From: Candidatus Parcubacteria bacterium
GTDB taxonomy: Bacteria; Patescibacteriota; Minisyncoccia; Phycocordibacterales; Phycocordibacteraceae
DNA length: 42,228 nt
Reading direction: 5' to 3'
NCBI GenBank assembly: GCA_021731495.1
Contig: JAKFXG010000008.1
Location: 1 to 42,228, forward strand
A program made the position numbers and the translations under genes. The notes below the pieces were generated by a model. It was given only the letters and a program-made list of their open reading frames with translations, was not told the origin of the DNA and ran no database searches. Below, piece after piece: positions 9,279-17,552 of this stretch (positions within the stretch are counted from its first letter, which is position 1; each line of letters opens with the position of its first letter).

Positions 9279-9407
9279 CGGCCGATTATACCAAGTTTTT
9301 TCTGGCGTTTGACACTAAGCTCAATTAAGTGAGCAATAAAGCACCGAAAAAATTAATGCGTAGATGGGGAACCATGCCGGCTAGCGCGGTTATTTTTGAG
9401 ACTGGTT

Positions 9408-10097
9408 CTAAGCTTCGCGGGTGAGATCACGCTTGAACCACCAGCCGCCGACCGCCGCAAAGAGGACGGCGGCGGCTGTCGCCACAGCCAAGAAAATCGG
9501 ATTGCCCGTGAGAAGCGCGTTCCCAAACAACACTATGAGCGCGACGAACGGCGTATGGGGTACCATTTGTGCGATTATAAAGACGGGAAATGAAACTTCT
9601 GTAAGGCCCGCGGCATACGCAAAAACTTCGGGGAATCCAGCGAAGGCGAGACGCGCCTTGAGAAAAGACTTGAGCGCAGACCCTTGGATGAGCAGTTTTT
9701 CTATAAAAGGAAATTGCGTGCGGGGTATGAACACATTGATAATGTTCCGCCCAAAGACCCGACTCAAATAGAACGCCACGGAAAAACCAAGCACGTCGCC
9801 TATAAAAGTGATACCGAGCCCTTGCCAAAAACCGAACGCCGCACCGGCGATTGCATAGATGGGAGCACCGGAGAGCGGCACGATAATTATCGTAGCCATC
9901 TTAAGCGCGATGACCGCGAGCGGGCCCCATATACCCGCTCGCTCGATGAGCTGCTCAAGACCATCAATCCCTATTGAAACGATAAGCCCATACGCGGCAC
10001 CGGCAGCGATCAGGACGAACGCCACATTCTTGAACGCGTCGCGCCTCGCCTCGCGCCGCGCCGCGTCCTCGTCTTGGGTCGTTGTTGTAATTTCCAT
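9408..10097 (-). CDS. VTT/DedA-like (TVP38/TMEM64) membrane protein
   Basis: Multi-TM; PIYAIAGAAFGFWQGLGITFIGDVLGFSVAFYLSRVFGR and FPEVFAYAAGLTEVSF. Confidence 0.85.
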   Translation of the reverse strand: MEITTTTQDEDAARREARRDAFKNVAFVLIAAGAAYGLIVSIGIDGLEQLIERAGIWGPLAVIALKMATIIIVPLSGAPIYAIAGAAFGFWQGLGITFIGDVLGFSVAFYLSRVFGRNIINVFIPRTQFPFIEKLLIQGSALKSFLKARLAFAGFPEVFAYAAGLTEVSFPVFIIAQMVPHTPFVALIVLFGNALLTGNPIFLAVATAAAVLFAAVGGWWFKRDLTREA

Positions 10098-10102
10098 CTT
10101 TG

Positions 10103-10175
10103 AGCCGGAGGTCGGGATTGAACCGACGACCTAGGGTTTACGATACCCTCGCTCTACCAACTGAGCTACTCCGGC
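10103..10175 (-). tRNA. tRNA-Thr(CGT)
   Basis: GCCGGAG/CTCCGGC acceptor, anticodon loop ATCGTAA, T-loop TTCAATC. Confidence 0.93.
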
Positions 10176-10217
10176 AAATGAGGCGTTCCTCTTTTTTAAC
10201 ACAAAATTCGCAATAGA

Positions 10218-10250
10218 AAAAGGACGCGCGCCCGTACGGGCGCGCAAAAG
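10218..10250 (-). terminator. GC-rich palindromic terminator between the two tRNA-Thr genes
   Basis: gcgcgcccgtacgggcgcgc (10226-10245) followed on the minus strand by CTTTTT. Confidence 0.75.
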
Positions 10251-10326
10251 TAAGAAGCATTCGACGAATACTAAGTTGCATCAGTAGTTTCTCCTGACGA
10301 CGAAATTGACCTGACTTTGAAACTGG

Positions 10327-10399
10327 AGCCGAGAGTCGGGATTGAACCGACGACCTCATCCTTACCATGGATGTGCTCTACCAACTGAGCTATCTCGGC
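10327..10399 (-). tRNA. tRNA-Thr(GGT)
   Basis: GCCGAGA/TCTCGGC acceptor, anticodon loop ATGGTAA, T-loop TTCAATC. Confidence 0.93.
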
Positions 10400-10631
10400 G
10401 AGAGAGGAAACATACTGTGCGTCCTCGCATAAGTATGTTCTCCGAGCGAGCCGAAGAAAAGCGTGCAAGCGATGCCTCATCGTGCTGTCGAGTGCAACGC
10501 TTATCCCAGCAGCCCGAACTTTCTCGCACCAACGCATACTAGCGGAGTTTCTCCATTCTTTCAAAGCCGACGCCGGGAGTCGGCTCCGCGACCCCACGGA
10601 CGACGTCGGGGTTTTGGTATATACTTTCTGC

Positions 10632-10985
10632 ATGGAAGGCCTTACCAACTACGAGAAAGAAATACGCCCATGGGGGGATTTTGAACGCTTTACGCTCAAC
10701 GAGAAAACGACCGTAAAGATTGTCACAGTCAATGCCGGAGAGTCTATCAGCCTGCAGACCCATGAGCATCGCGATGAATTCTGGCGTGTCATTAAGGGCT
10801 CCGGCACTATCCGTGTCGGAGACACGGATACCAATGCGCACGAAGGCGACACATTCTTCACTCCCCGGCATTCGAAGCATCGGGTAGAGGGTGGCCCAGA
10901 GGGGCTCACGTTCCTCGAAATAGCATTCGGTGATTTTGATGAGAAAGATATTACACGCCTCGAGGACCGCTACGGCCGATCATGA
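10632..10985 (+). CDS. Cupin-domain protein (mannose-6-phosphate isomerase type II-like)
   Basis: RPWGDFERFTLNEKTTVKIVTVNAGESISLQTHEHRDEFWRVIKGSGTIRVGD; the start at 10632 sits 6 nt after a TATACT -10 box. Confidence 0.9.
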   Translation: MEGLTNYEKEIRPWGDFERFTLNEKTTVKIVTVNAGESISLQTHEHRDEFWRVIKGSGTIRVGDTDTNAHEGDTFFTPRHSKHRVEGGPEGLTFLEIAFGDFDEKDITRLEDRYGRS

Positions 10986-11674
10986 ACGAGAACTTCAAGG
11001 ACGATGAAGAACTTGCCCACTCCCTCAACGATCCCGCTCTCCGGGCGGAGTATGCGGCGCCGTTCGACCACTATCGCCCCATGTTCATCGTGCGAGTGCT
11101 TGGATCGCTCCTCGTGGGCTCAGGCACTCTTTTCTATGGACGCAAGCCATCCTACGCGAAATTCAAAGCAATAGAGGTCATAGCTCGTATCCCCTACCAG
11201 TCATGGGAGGTCGCGACGTATACCATCCTATCGGCAATGTATGGAAACGAACGCCGCGCTATCAACCTCACCAAATTAAGCGCGTTCAGTCGCATGGCGC
11301 AGGATAATGAGACCATGCATGTCGTCGTCATGTCGCACATTGTGCGGCGTCTCCACTGTGAGAGCTTCCTCCGTCACACGCTCATCCCTCTCCTTTTTTC
11401 ATTCTTCTATTTCTGGACGACCTACCTTCTCTTCCTCATTTCTCGCCGGGCGGCACTTGAGCTCAATTATCTGTTCGAGTCGCATGCGTACGCACAATAC
11501 CAAGAGTTCCTCGACCGTGAAGGAGATCGTCTGCGGCAGACTCCCATCACGTCCGACTTCCTCGCGTTCTATGGGCGAAATGTCCGGAGCGAATACGAAC
11601 TTTTCGAGCTCATACGCAACGACGAACTGATCCATCGTAATCGCTCCCTGCGCGAACTGCCGTCGATAACTTAA
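10982..11674 (+). CDS. Alternative oxidase (AOX)-like diiron membrane protein
   Basis: AIEVIARIPYQSW (cf. AOX LETVAAVPGM), DNETMH (cf. NERMH), NYLFESHAYAQYQEFL (cf. YLEEEAVHTY), RNDELIH (cf. ADEAHH); ATGA overlap with the cupin gene. Confidence 0.72.
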   Translation: MNENFKDDEELAHSLNDPALRAEYAAPFDHYRPMFIVRVLGSLLVGSGTLFYGRKPSYAKFKAIEVIARIPYQSWEVATYTILSAMYGNERRAINLTKLSAFSRMAQDNETMHVVVMSHIVRRLHCESFLRHTLIPLLFSFFYFWTTYLLFLISRRAALELNYLFESHAYAQYQEFLDREGDRLRQTPITSDFLAFYGRNVRSEYELFELIRNDELIHRNRSLRELPSIT

Positions 11675-11696
11675 CGAACCTTCAGCCGCACAAACG

Positions 11697-11719
11697 AAAG
11701 ACCCCCACAGGGGGTCTTT
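11697..11719. terminator. Terminator hairpin
   Basis: aaagaccccc-aca-gggggtcttt. Confidence 0.85.
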
Positions 11720-11723
11720 CTGG

Positions 11724-11795
11724 CGCGGCTGATGGGTGCTGACCCCACGACCTCGCGCGTGACAGGCGCGTGCTCTACCGTTGAGCTACAGCCGC
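11724..11795 (-). tRNA. tRNA-Asp(GTC) with atypical T-loop
   Basis: GCGGCTG/CAGCCGC acceptor, anticodon loop CTGTCAC, G73; T-arm GTGGG-GTCAGCA-CCCAT. Confidence 0.85.
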
Positions 11796-11796
11796 A

Positions 11797-12480
11797 TTAT
11801 TTGTCAAGTCCCAAGACTTTAACCGCTCGTTCTAATTTTTTCCGTTTCCGTGGCAAAAACATCCCCGAGGTATCCACAGTATCATACATTACCCGATGTA
11901 ACGCAAGACTGTCGTAGCGACTAAACACGAGGTCGTATCCTCTATTTTTTTTAGATATGTGTCCCCCTTTGATACCGAATCCCATTAGTGTAGTAAGAAG
12001 ATCTTCAAGAAACGAACGGCTCCCGCAGGTAAATATGGTTGTGAAAACCCATATTTTCTTTTTTCTTTCCTTTGCATAATGCTTTTTAAAATAGACACAA
12101 CCATCGCCATCGAAATATCCGCGTACAAAATCTCCTAGATAGGGTCTCGGAACATCCGGAAAACTAATTGTATTACTTTTGTTTTGGATAAATCCAAACT
12201 GTAATAGATCAGCAAACCATTCTTTGCTGCCTATTTGGAGTCTGTACTGAGGTTTCCATACACCTGGGTTTCGGTCTCGTTTTTTTATCTTGTGAGTTGA
12301 GCCGACTGCCTCTTTGATTTCTTTGAGTACGATGCGGTCCGTAATTGTGAATTCGATAAAATGTGCACCACGATTATTCTTAATCATAGAGCCGTCAGCG
12401 GCGAAGAAGCCAAGCACGTATGCCATCTCGGGCGACCATTTTTTGAAGAAGTTGTGGTTCAGCTCTCGATGCATCGGCAT
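11797..12480 (-). CDS. LAGLIDADG-family homing endonuclease
   Basis: MAYVLGFFAADGSM and LGDFVRGYFDGDGCVYF (two LAGLIDADG-type motifs); 227 aa. Confidence 0.92.
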   Translation of the reverse strand: MPMHRELNHNFFKKWSPEMAYVLGFFAADGSMIKNNRGAHFIEFTITDRIVLKEIKEAVGSTHKIKKRDRNPGVWKPQYRLQIGSKEWFADLLQFGFIQNKSNTISFPDVPRPYLGDFVRGYFDGDGCVYFKKHYAKERKKKIWVFTTIFTCGSRSFLEDLLTTLMGFGIKGGHISKKNRGYDLVFSRYDSLALHRVMYDTVDTSGMFLPRKRKKLERAVKVLGLDK

Positions 12481-12543
12481 GCGTAAAGTATATGACAGGA
12501 CATAGTTATAACCACTATATATCCCCAGAACATGACTTATCGG

Positions 12544-12617
12544 TGCCGAGGGTGAGAGTTGAACTCACGACCTTCTCTTTATGAGTGAGATGCTCTAACC
12601 ACCTGAGCTACCTCGGC
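12544..12617 (-). tRNA. tRNA-Met(CAT), elongator-like
   Basis: GCCGAGG/CCTCGGC acceptor, anticodon loop CTCATAA, GCTC/GAGC D-stem, T-loop TTCAACT; a tRNA-Ile2 identity is not excluded. Confidence 0.85.
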
Positions 12618-12660
12618 AATGTAAGAACAGTACCAAAAGCATCTCTTAGAGACAATGATT

Positions 12661-14445
12661 CTAATCTGCGCGAATAAACCCGCCCGCTTGGATCTCCCAA
12701 AGCTTTTTGTAGAGATTGCTCTCGTGCGCGAGAAGTTCATCATGCGTGCCGGAAAGGACAACCGCACCGTTCTCCATCACAAAAAGCCGGTCCATATTCA
12801 TCACGGTGGAAAGTCGGTGCGCGATGGCGATGACTGTCTTCCCTTCCATCAAACGCTGGAGCGCATCCTGGATGAGCCGTTCAGACTCGGAATCGAGACT
12901 CGATGTCGCTTCATCAAGAACGAGGATAGGCGCATCTTTGAGAATCGCCCGGGCAATGGCGATTCTCTGGCGCTCGCCGCCCGAGAGCTTTACGCCACGC
13001 TCACCGACCATCGTATTGAACCCATCAGAATATCGACTGATAAATTCGTGACAGTGCGCCTGCTTTGCCGCCTCCACAACTTCCTCGTCTGTCGCATCCT
13101 GCCGGCCATAGCGAATATTTTCCATAAGCGACCGATGAAAAAGAAGCGGCTCCTGCGGGACAAATGCGATCGCCCTGCGCAAGCTCTCTTGCGTCACCTT
13201 GGCGATATTTTGCCCGTCGATAGAAATGGTCCCACTGCTGACTTCGTAGAGGCGAAGCAAGAGTTTGGTAATGGTCGATTTCCCCGCGCCCGACGAGCCC
13301 ACGAGCGCGACTTTTTCATTCGGCTGTATGGTGAGATTGAAATTCTGAAGCAACGCTTGATCGCCATGGTACTCAAAACGAACCTTGTCGAAGACAATCT
13401 TACCCTCGGTAACTTGAAGCGGCACTGCGCCCGGGACATCTCGAATCGCATGGGGCAATTCGATGATATCGAGCATCTCGGTTGCGTCGGCGAATGCGTC
13501 ATAGAGCTGACGCATATTGCGCCCGATGCCCCAAATGCGATTCATGAGACCAAGGACATATATCTGAATGAGCACGAAGTCTCCCACGGTCATGAGGCCG
13601 CGCTGCCAGAGGAGCACTGCGCCGGCAAGGAGCGCCACTTCTATTCCGATGGCGAAAAGTCCTTGCACGCCATAAATCCACGCATCGGCATCCCATACAC
13701 GTTTGGTTGCCGCATACCAACGAAGGATCGCTTCCTTGAACCGCGAGTTTTCATGCCGGGCGGCCGCAAAAGCGGTTATCGTTGAATGATTGAGTACCGC
13801 GTCTGAGAGAAAACCGGTCACTTTACTGTCTTCCTCGGTACGTGCGGCGCGCAGGGGCTGCAGAGAGTGCATCATCTTGAATTGAATGAAGACGAATACA
13901 ACCGTCCACACCAAAAGTCCTGCTCCCAAAAGCGGGCTCTTCAGCGAGAGCACGATAACTATGCCGACCGCAAATATAAATGCCGGAAAAAAGTTAAGAA
14001 GAAGATTGTCGAACACTTGTTCATAGGAACGCGCATAGCGCGTCACGCGGCGCGTGAGCGTCCCGGTAAAGTTTGAGATGAAAAATTCGTGTGCATGCCC
14101 GAGCAAGTACGAAAACGCGCGGTCGTAGAGATCAACCATGACTTTTGCTTCGAGCCGGCCAATCGCCAGCATACGTACACGCTGACCAACCCAACCGGCC
14201 AGATTTACCGCAGCAAACAATACAAGCACCGCGAAAAGCGCCTGCACTACCGACGAGGAAGGTTCGCCTCCCGAGAGCAGGTTTACGAACTGACGCAGAT
14301 AGAGCGGCGCGATGACACTCGCCGTCTCAATGAGAATTGCTCCGCCGATCGTAGCGCTCAAAAGCCACGGATACGCGAGCGTGGCGTTGCCGTAGGCGCG
14401 GAACATAGACCAGACGCGCGGAGTCTTTTTCTTCAGGGGAGGCAT
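12661..14445 (-). CDS. ABC transporter, fused permease/ATPase (MsbA-like exporter)
   Basis: 6-TM region plus GSSGAGKSTITKLLLRLY, LSGGERQRIAIARAIL, LVLDEATSSLD. Confidence 0.95.
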   Translation of the reverse strand: MPPLKKKTPRVWSMFRAYGNATLAYPWLLSATIGGAILIETASVIAPLYLRQFVNLLSGGEPSSSVVQALFAVLVLFAAVNLAGWVGQRVRMLAIGRLEAKVMVDLYDRAFSYLLGHAHEFFISNFTGTLTRRVTRYARSYEQVFDNLLLNFFPAFIFAVGIVIVLSLKSPLLGAGLLVWTVVFVFIQFKMMHSLQPLRAARTEEDSKVTGFLSDAVLNHSTITAFAAARHENSRFKEAILRWYAATKRVWDADAWIYGVQGLFAIGIEVALLAGAVLLWQRGLMTVGDFVLIQIYVLGLMNRIWGIGRNMRQLYDAFADATEMLDIIELPHAIRDVPGAVPLQVTEGKIVFDKVRFEYHGDQALLQNFNLTIQPNEKVALVGSSGAGKSTITKLLLRLYEVSSGTISIDGQNIAKVTQESLRRAIAFVPQEPLLFHRSLMENIRYGRQDATDEEVVEAAKQAHCHEFISRYSDGFNTMVGERGVKLSGGERQRIAIARAILKDAPILVLDEATSSLDSESERLIQDALQRLMEGKTVIAIAHRLSTVMNMDRLFVMENGAVVLSGTHDELLAHESNLYKKLWEIQAGGFIRAD

Positions 14446-14507
14446 AAGAATGTATCCTACCACTCCCTCTGGGCGGGAAAACAGTGTAGAATACAAAGCA
14501 CCCTTGT

Positions 14508-15512
14508 ATGAACATCCATTACTTTTCGGGCGAGCCGTGGGAAGAGAAATATGTGCGCACGAAATTGCAGGGAGAACACATCACCTTTCATGAAGGTCCT
14601 TTCTCCGCATCAGCGGAGCTTTCCGACCCTGATGCGACGGTCCTTTGCACGTTCATAGAATCCCCCATCGGCGAGGCGGACCTCGCCCGATTCCCTGCAC
14701 TCAAGCTTATCGCGACCCGCTCGACCGGCTTCGATCATATCGACCTCGCGGCGGCGAAAGCACGAGGCGTTGCGGTGGCAAATGTTCCTTTTTACGGCGA
14801 GAACACGGTCGCTGAATTCGCATTCGCCCTACTTCTTGCGCTTTCGCGACGCATCATCGACGCTGATGAACGCGTGCGTGAGATAGGTACTTTCTCACCC
14901 GTAGGGCTCCGTGGTTTCGATCTTGCGGGGAAAACGATCGGCGTCGTCGGCACGGGACATATCGGCGCCCACGTTATCCGTATGGCCCAGGGCTTCGGCA
15001 TGAAGGTCATCGGATTTGATGCTTTCCCGAATGCAGAACTTTCTCGTACGCTTGAGTTCCCGTACGTTTCTCTCGCCGAGCTCCTCGCCGCGTCCGACAT
15101 CGTGACGATCCATGTGCCCTATAACGAACACACGCATCATCTCATCAACCGCGAGAATATTGTTGGCATGAAAAAGGGAGCCTATCTCATTAACACTGCC
15201 CGGGGCGCCGTCATCGAAACGCAAGCGCTGGTAGACGCACTTCAGAGCGGCACTCTTGCCGGGGCCGGACTCGATGTGCTTGAAGAGGAGGGAGATCTTG
15301 CTGAGGAAATGAAACTTCTCTCCGCACCGCACCCTCGTGAAGAGGAGTTGCGCATCACACTTGAGAATCACTACCTCATTGCGCACCCGCGCGTCATCGT
15401 GACGCCCCACCTCGCTTTCAACACGACCGAAGCCGTCGAGCGCATCTTGGATACCACCATCGAGAACATACGGAATTTTGCTAAGGGATCGCCCACGAAT
15501 ATCGTCTCTTGA
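14508..15512 (+). CDS. D-isomer-specific 2-hydroxyacid dehydrogenase
   Basis: TRSTGFDHIDLAAAKARGVAVANVP, GVVGTGHIGAHVIRMAQGFGM, INTARGAVIETQALVDALQSG. Confidence 0.95.
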   Translation: MNIHYFSGEPWEEKYVRTKLQGEHITFHEGPFSASAELSDPDATVLCTFIESPIGEADLARFPALKLIATRSTGFDHIDLAAAKARGVAVANVPFYGENTVAEFAFALLLALSRRIIDADERVREIGTFSPVGLRGFDLAGKTIGVVGTGHIGAHVIRMAQGFGMKVIGFDAFPNAELSRTLEFPYVSLAELLAASDIVTIHVPYNEHTHHLINRENIVGMKKGAYLINTARGAVIETQALVDALQSGTLAGAGLDVLEEEGDLAEEMKLLSAPHPREEELRITLENHYLIAHPRVIVTPHLAFNTTEAVERILDTTIENIRNFAKGSPTNIVS

Positions 15513-15513
15513 A

Positions 15514-15900
15514 TTACAGACCGCGCATTCCTTCGCGGAAACGCACCTCATCCTCATCCATACCGAAGTAGTGCGCGTATTCGTGCCAAATGGTCTCGGC
15601 GATTACCCTCCGGACTTCTTCGGGAATGCCGTTCGCTTCTTCCTCTATCGGTAATTTGAAAAGAGTGATGGTGTCCGGCAGCGTCGGGCCGACGCCATAC
15701 GAGTTGCCGCGCGCAGTGTTCGGTATGCCCTGATATAAGCCGAGCAACGTCTCCCCCGCTTCGAGACCCTCCCGCCTGCAAACTTCCGGCGACGGCTCGT
15801 CCTCAACAAGAAGCGCGACATTCCGAATCTTCGCGCGAAACTTTTCTGGGATGAGGAGGAACCCCTCTTGCACCAGCTTTTCGAATTCTTCCTGGTTCAT
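15514..15900 (-). CDS. Zincin-like metallopeptidase family protein
   Basis: ETIWHEYAHYFGMDEDEV (HExxH) and LLGLYQGIP. Confidence 0.88.
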   Translation of the reverse strand: MNQEEFEKLVQEGFLLIPEKFRAKIRNVALLVEDEPSPEVCRREGLEAGETLLGLYQGIPNTARGNSYGVGPTLPDTITLFKLPIEEEANGIPEEVRRVIAETIWHEYAHYFGMDEDEVRFREGMRGL

Positions 15901-15945
15901 ATCTTGCAGTGTACAAGATATGGGACACGAAGAATTATGTCTGAC

Positions 15946-16665
15946 CTAGTACCCTGCAAATTCTTCGAAGCGAATATCGTCGTTGCTCACGCCCGTGTCG
16001 TTCAGCACTGCCCTCATCGCGGTAACCATCGCGGGTGGCCCAGCAAGATAATAGATCGGTGAACTATCCGCGGGTACATGCCGCTCAAGCATAGCCGCAT
16101 CAATGTAGCCTCGCTCCCCTTCCCATGATTGACTCGATTTTCCCATCTCAGTCATCGTTGCGACGAGAGAGAAGTTCCGATTTTTTTTCGAAAATTCCTG
16201 AAGTTCACTGAGAAACACCGCGTCCTCTGGCCGACGGTTCGAGTAAAAAAGAATAATCTTGTGCGGCAAGTTACGTTCAACGGCATCTGCGATCATTGAA
16301 TGAAACGGGGTAATGCCGATTCCGCCGGAAAGGAACACTGCCGGGCGCGCTATGTTCTCATGAAGCGTAAACGAACCGAACGGACCTTCGAAAGATATTT
16401 CAGTACCCTCCGGCATAGTGCGCAAGGTACGTTTGAATGCTGTGTCACGCATACGCGTCGCTATAGCGAGATATGGCTCATGCGGGGCTGTAACAATTGA
16501 GAATGTTCTTGAATTTCCCTCCGCATCCGTCTCAGCAGGATTGATGAGTGTAAGATCAATCGTTTGCCCGGCTTGATACTTAAATCCTTCAGGTTTCTCG
16601 AAGCGAAAGAGCTGCGTACCTTCCGCGATAGATTCTTTTGCAAGTAATTTTGTCGTGTGCATGAT
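15946..16665 (-). CDS. FAD/NAD(P)-binding oxidoreductase (ferredoxin-NADP reductase-like)
   Basis: RTFSIVTAPHE (FAD), FLSGGIGITPFHSMI (NAD(P)), YYLAGPPAMVTAMR. Confidence 0.92.
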   Translation of the reverse strand: MMHTTKLLAKESIAEGTQLFRFEKPEGFKYQAGQTIDLTLINPAETDAEGNSRTFSIVTAPHEPYLAIATRMRDTAFKRTLRTMPEGTEISFEGPFGSFTLHENIARPAVFLSGGIGITPFHSMIADAVERNLPHKIILFYSNRRPEDAVFLSELQEFSKKNRNFSLVATMTEMGKSSQSWEGERGYIDAAMLERHVPADSSPIYYLAGPPAMVTAMRAVLNDTGVSNDDIRFEEFAGY

Positions 16666-16928
16666 TTTGTACAATTTCTACCAATGTACAGTGAGAAATC
16701 AAGCGTCGCAACTTTCTGTTTTCCTAAAACTTGTTGCCCGTGTCGGTACGGTACCCTCCACCACAAGCAATCCAAAGGTTCTTTCGGGGTTCCTCTTCCC
16801 TCTTTAGCTATGGGGGTCGGTATGGGTTGATTTCCAAACAATTAAAGCGCTCTGGCGCGATTACGAACGCGAAACACGGGGGTCGATACCGTACTAGATT
16901 CCGAAGAACTTTTTGAAATGCTAGATGG

Positions 16929-17552
16929 CTAACTTTCGACCTTGAAGCGCGAGAGACCTATATGATCCGCTGCAGCGAAGAAGTTTTCCCTGTTACCATT
17001 TCCATTCTCAATACTCGTGACAAATCTCTGAACAGCATCTTGAAAGTCAATCAATAACTTACCCACAACAACTCCCCAAGTACCATTAAAAGTTACTCCA
17101 CATGTAACCTGTTGAATACTTGGTTCGAGGAGAATATGCGCAGCGATATAGCCGTTTCGTAATGTCTCATCATCAACTTCTTTATGAGAGCCTAGAATGA
17201 AAAAGTCCCGATTTTTAATTAACCCTTGATGAGACATACCACATCGTAACTCATTGTAGAACTTTACCTCTGGATTATTCTTTCGTAACTGCTCATACTC
17301 GGAACCTAAATAATCGAAAAAGGAATGGAAGCGCACAGATGAACTAGTTTCTTCCCCATTTGAATCAGTTGGCCCTACTAGAAAAAGTCCGCATACTTCT
17401 ATGAAGTCAAATAGCGCTGTGGCAACGACAAATGTTGCCATCGCAGGTGGAAACAGAGCTCGCTTCCCATCCTCATACATCCAGCGAGTGAGGGTTTGGA
17501 ACTTCCCGAGCAATAACTTCTCTTCTGATGTTAAGGAATGCATTGCTGTCAA
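16929..17552 (-). CDS. Hypothetical protein with HEPN-like R-x4-H motif
   Basis: FYNELRCGMSHQGLI; start overlaps the stop of the upstream glycosylase-like gene. Confidence 0.6.
   Translation of the reverse strand: MTAMHSLTSEEKLLLGKFQTLTRWMYEDGKRALFPPAMATFVVATALFDFIEVCGLFLVGPTDSNGEETSSSVRFHSFFDYLGSEYEQLRKNNPEVKFYNELRCGMSHQGLIKNRDFFILGSHKEVDDETLRNGYIAAHILLEPSIQQVTCGVTFNGTWGVVVGKLLIDFQDAVQRFVTSIENGNGNRENFFAAADHIGLSRFKVES

Noticed and set aside
12655-13785. 376-aa plus-strand ORF
   Set aside because: Antisense to a clear ABC exporter with Walker/signature motifs; low-complexity His/Arg-rich translation typical of antisense frames.
16720-16770. 23S rRNA-like fragment (minus strand GGTACCGTACCGACACGGG)
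   Set aside because: The resemblance to a recalled 23S segment is short (about 15 nt) and does not extend; insufficient for an rRNA call.
16461-16841. 126-aa minus-strand ORF covering the gap upstream of the flavin reductase
   Set aside because: Overlaps the reductase N-terminus out of frame; no domain-like composition. The gap is more likely regulatory.
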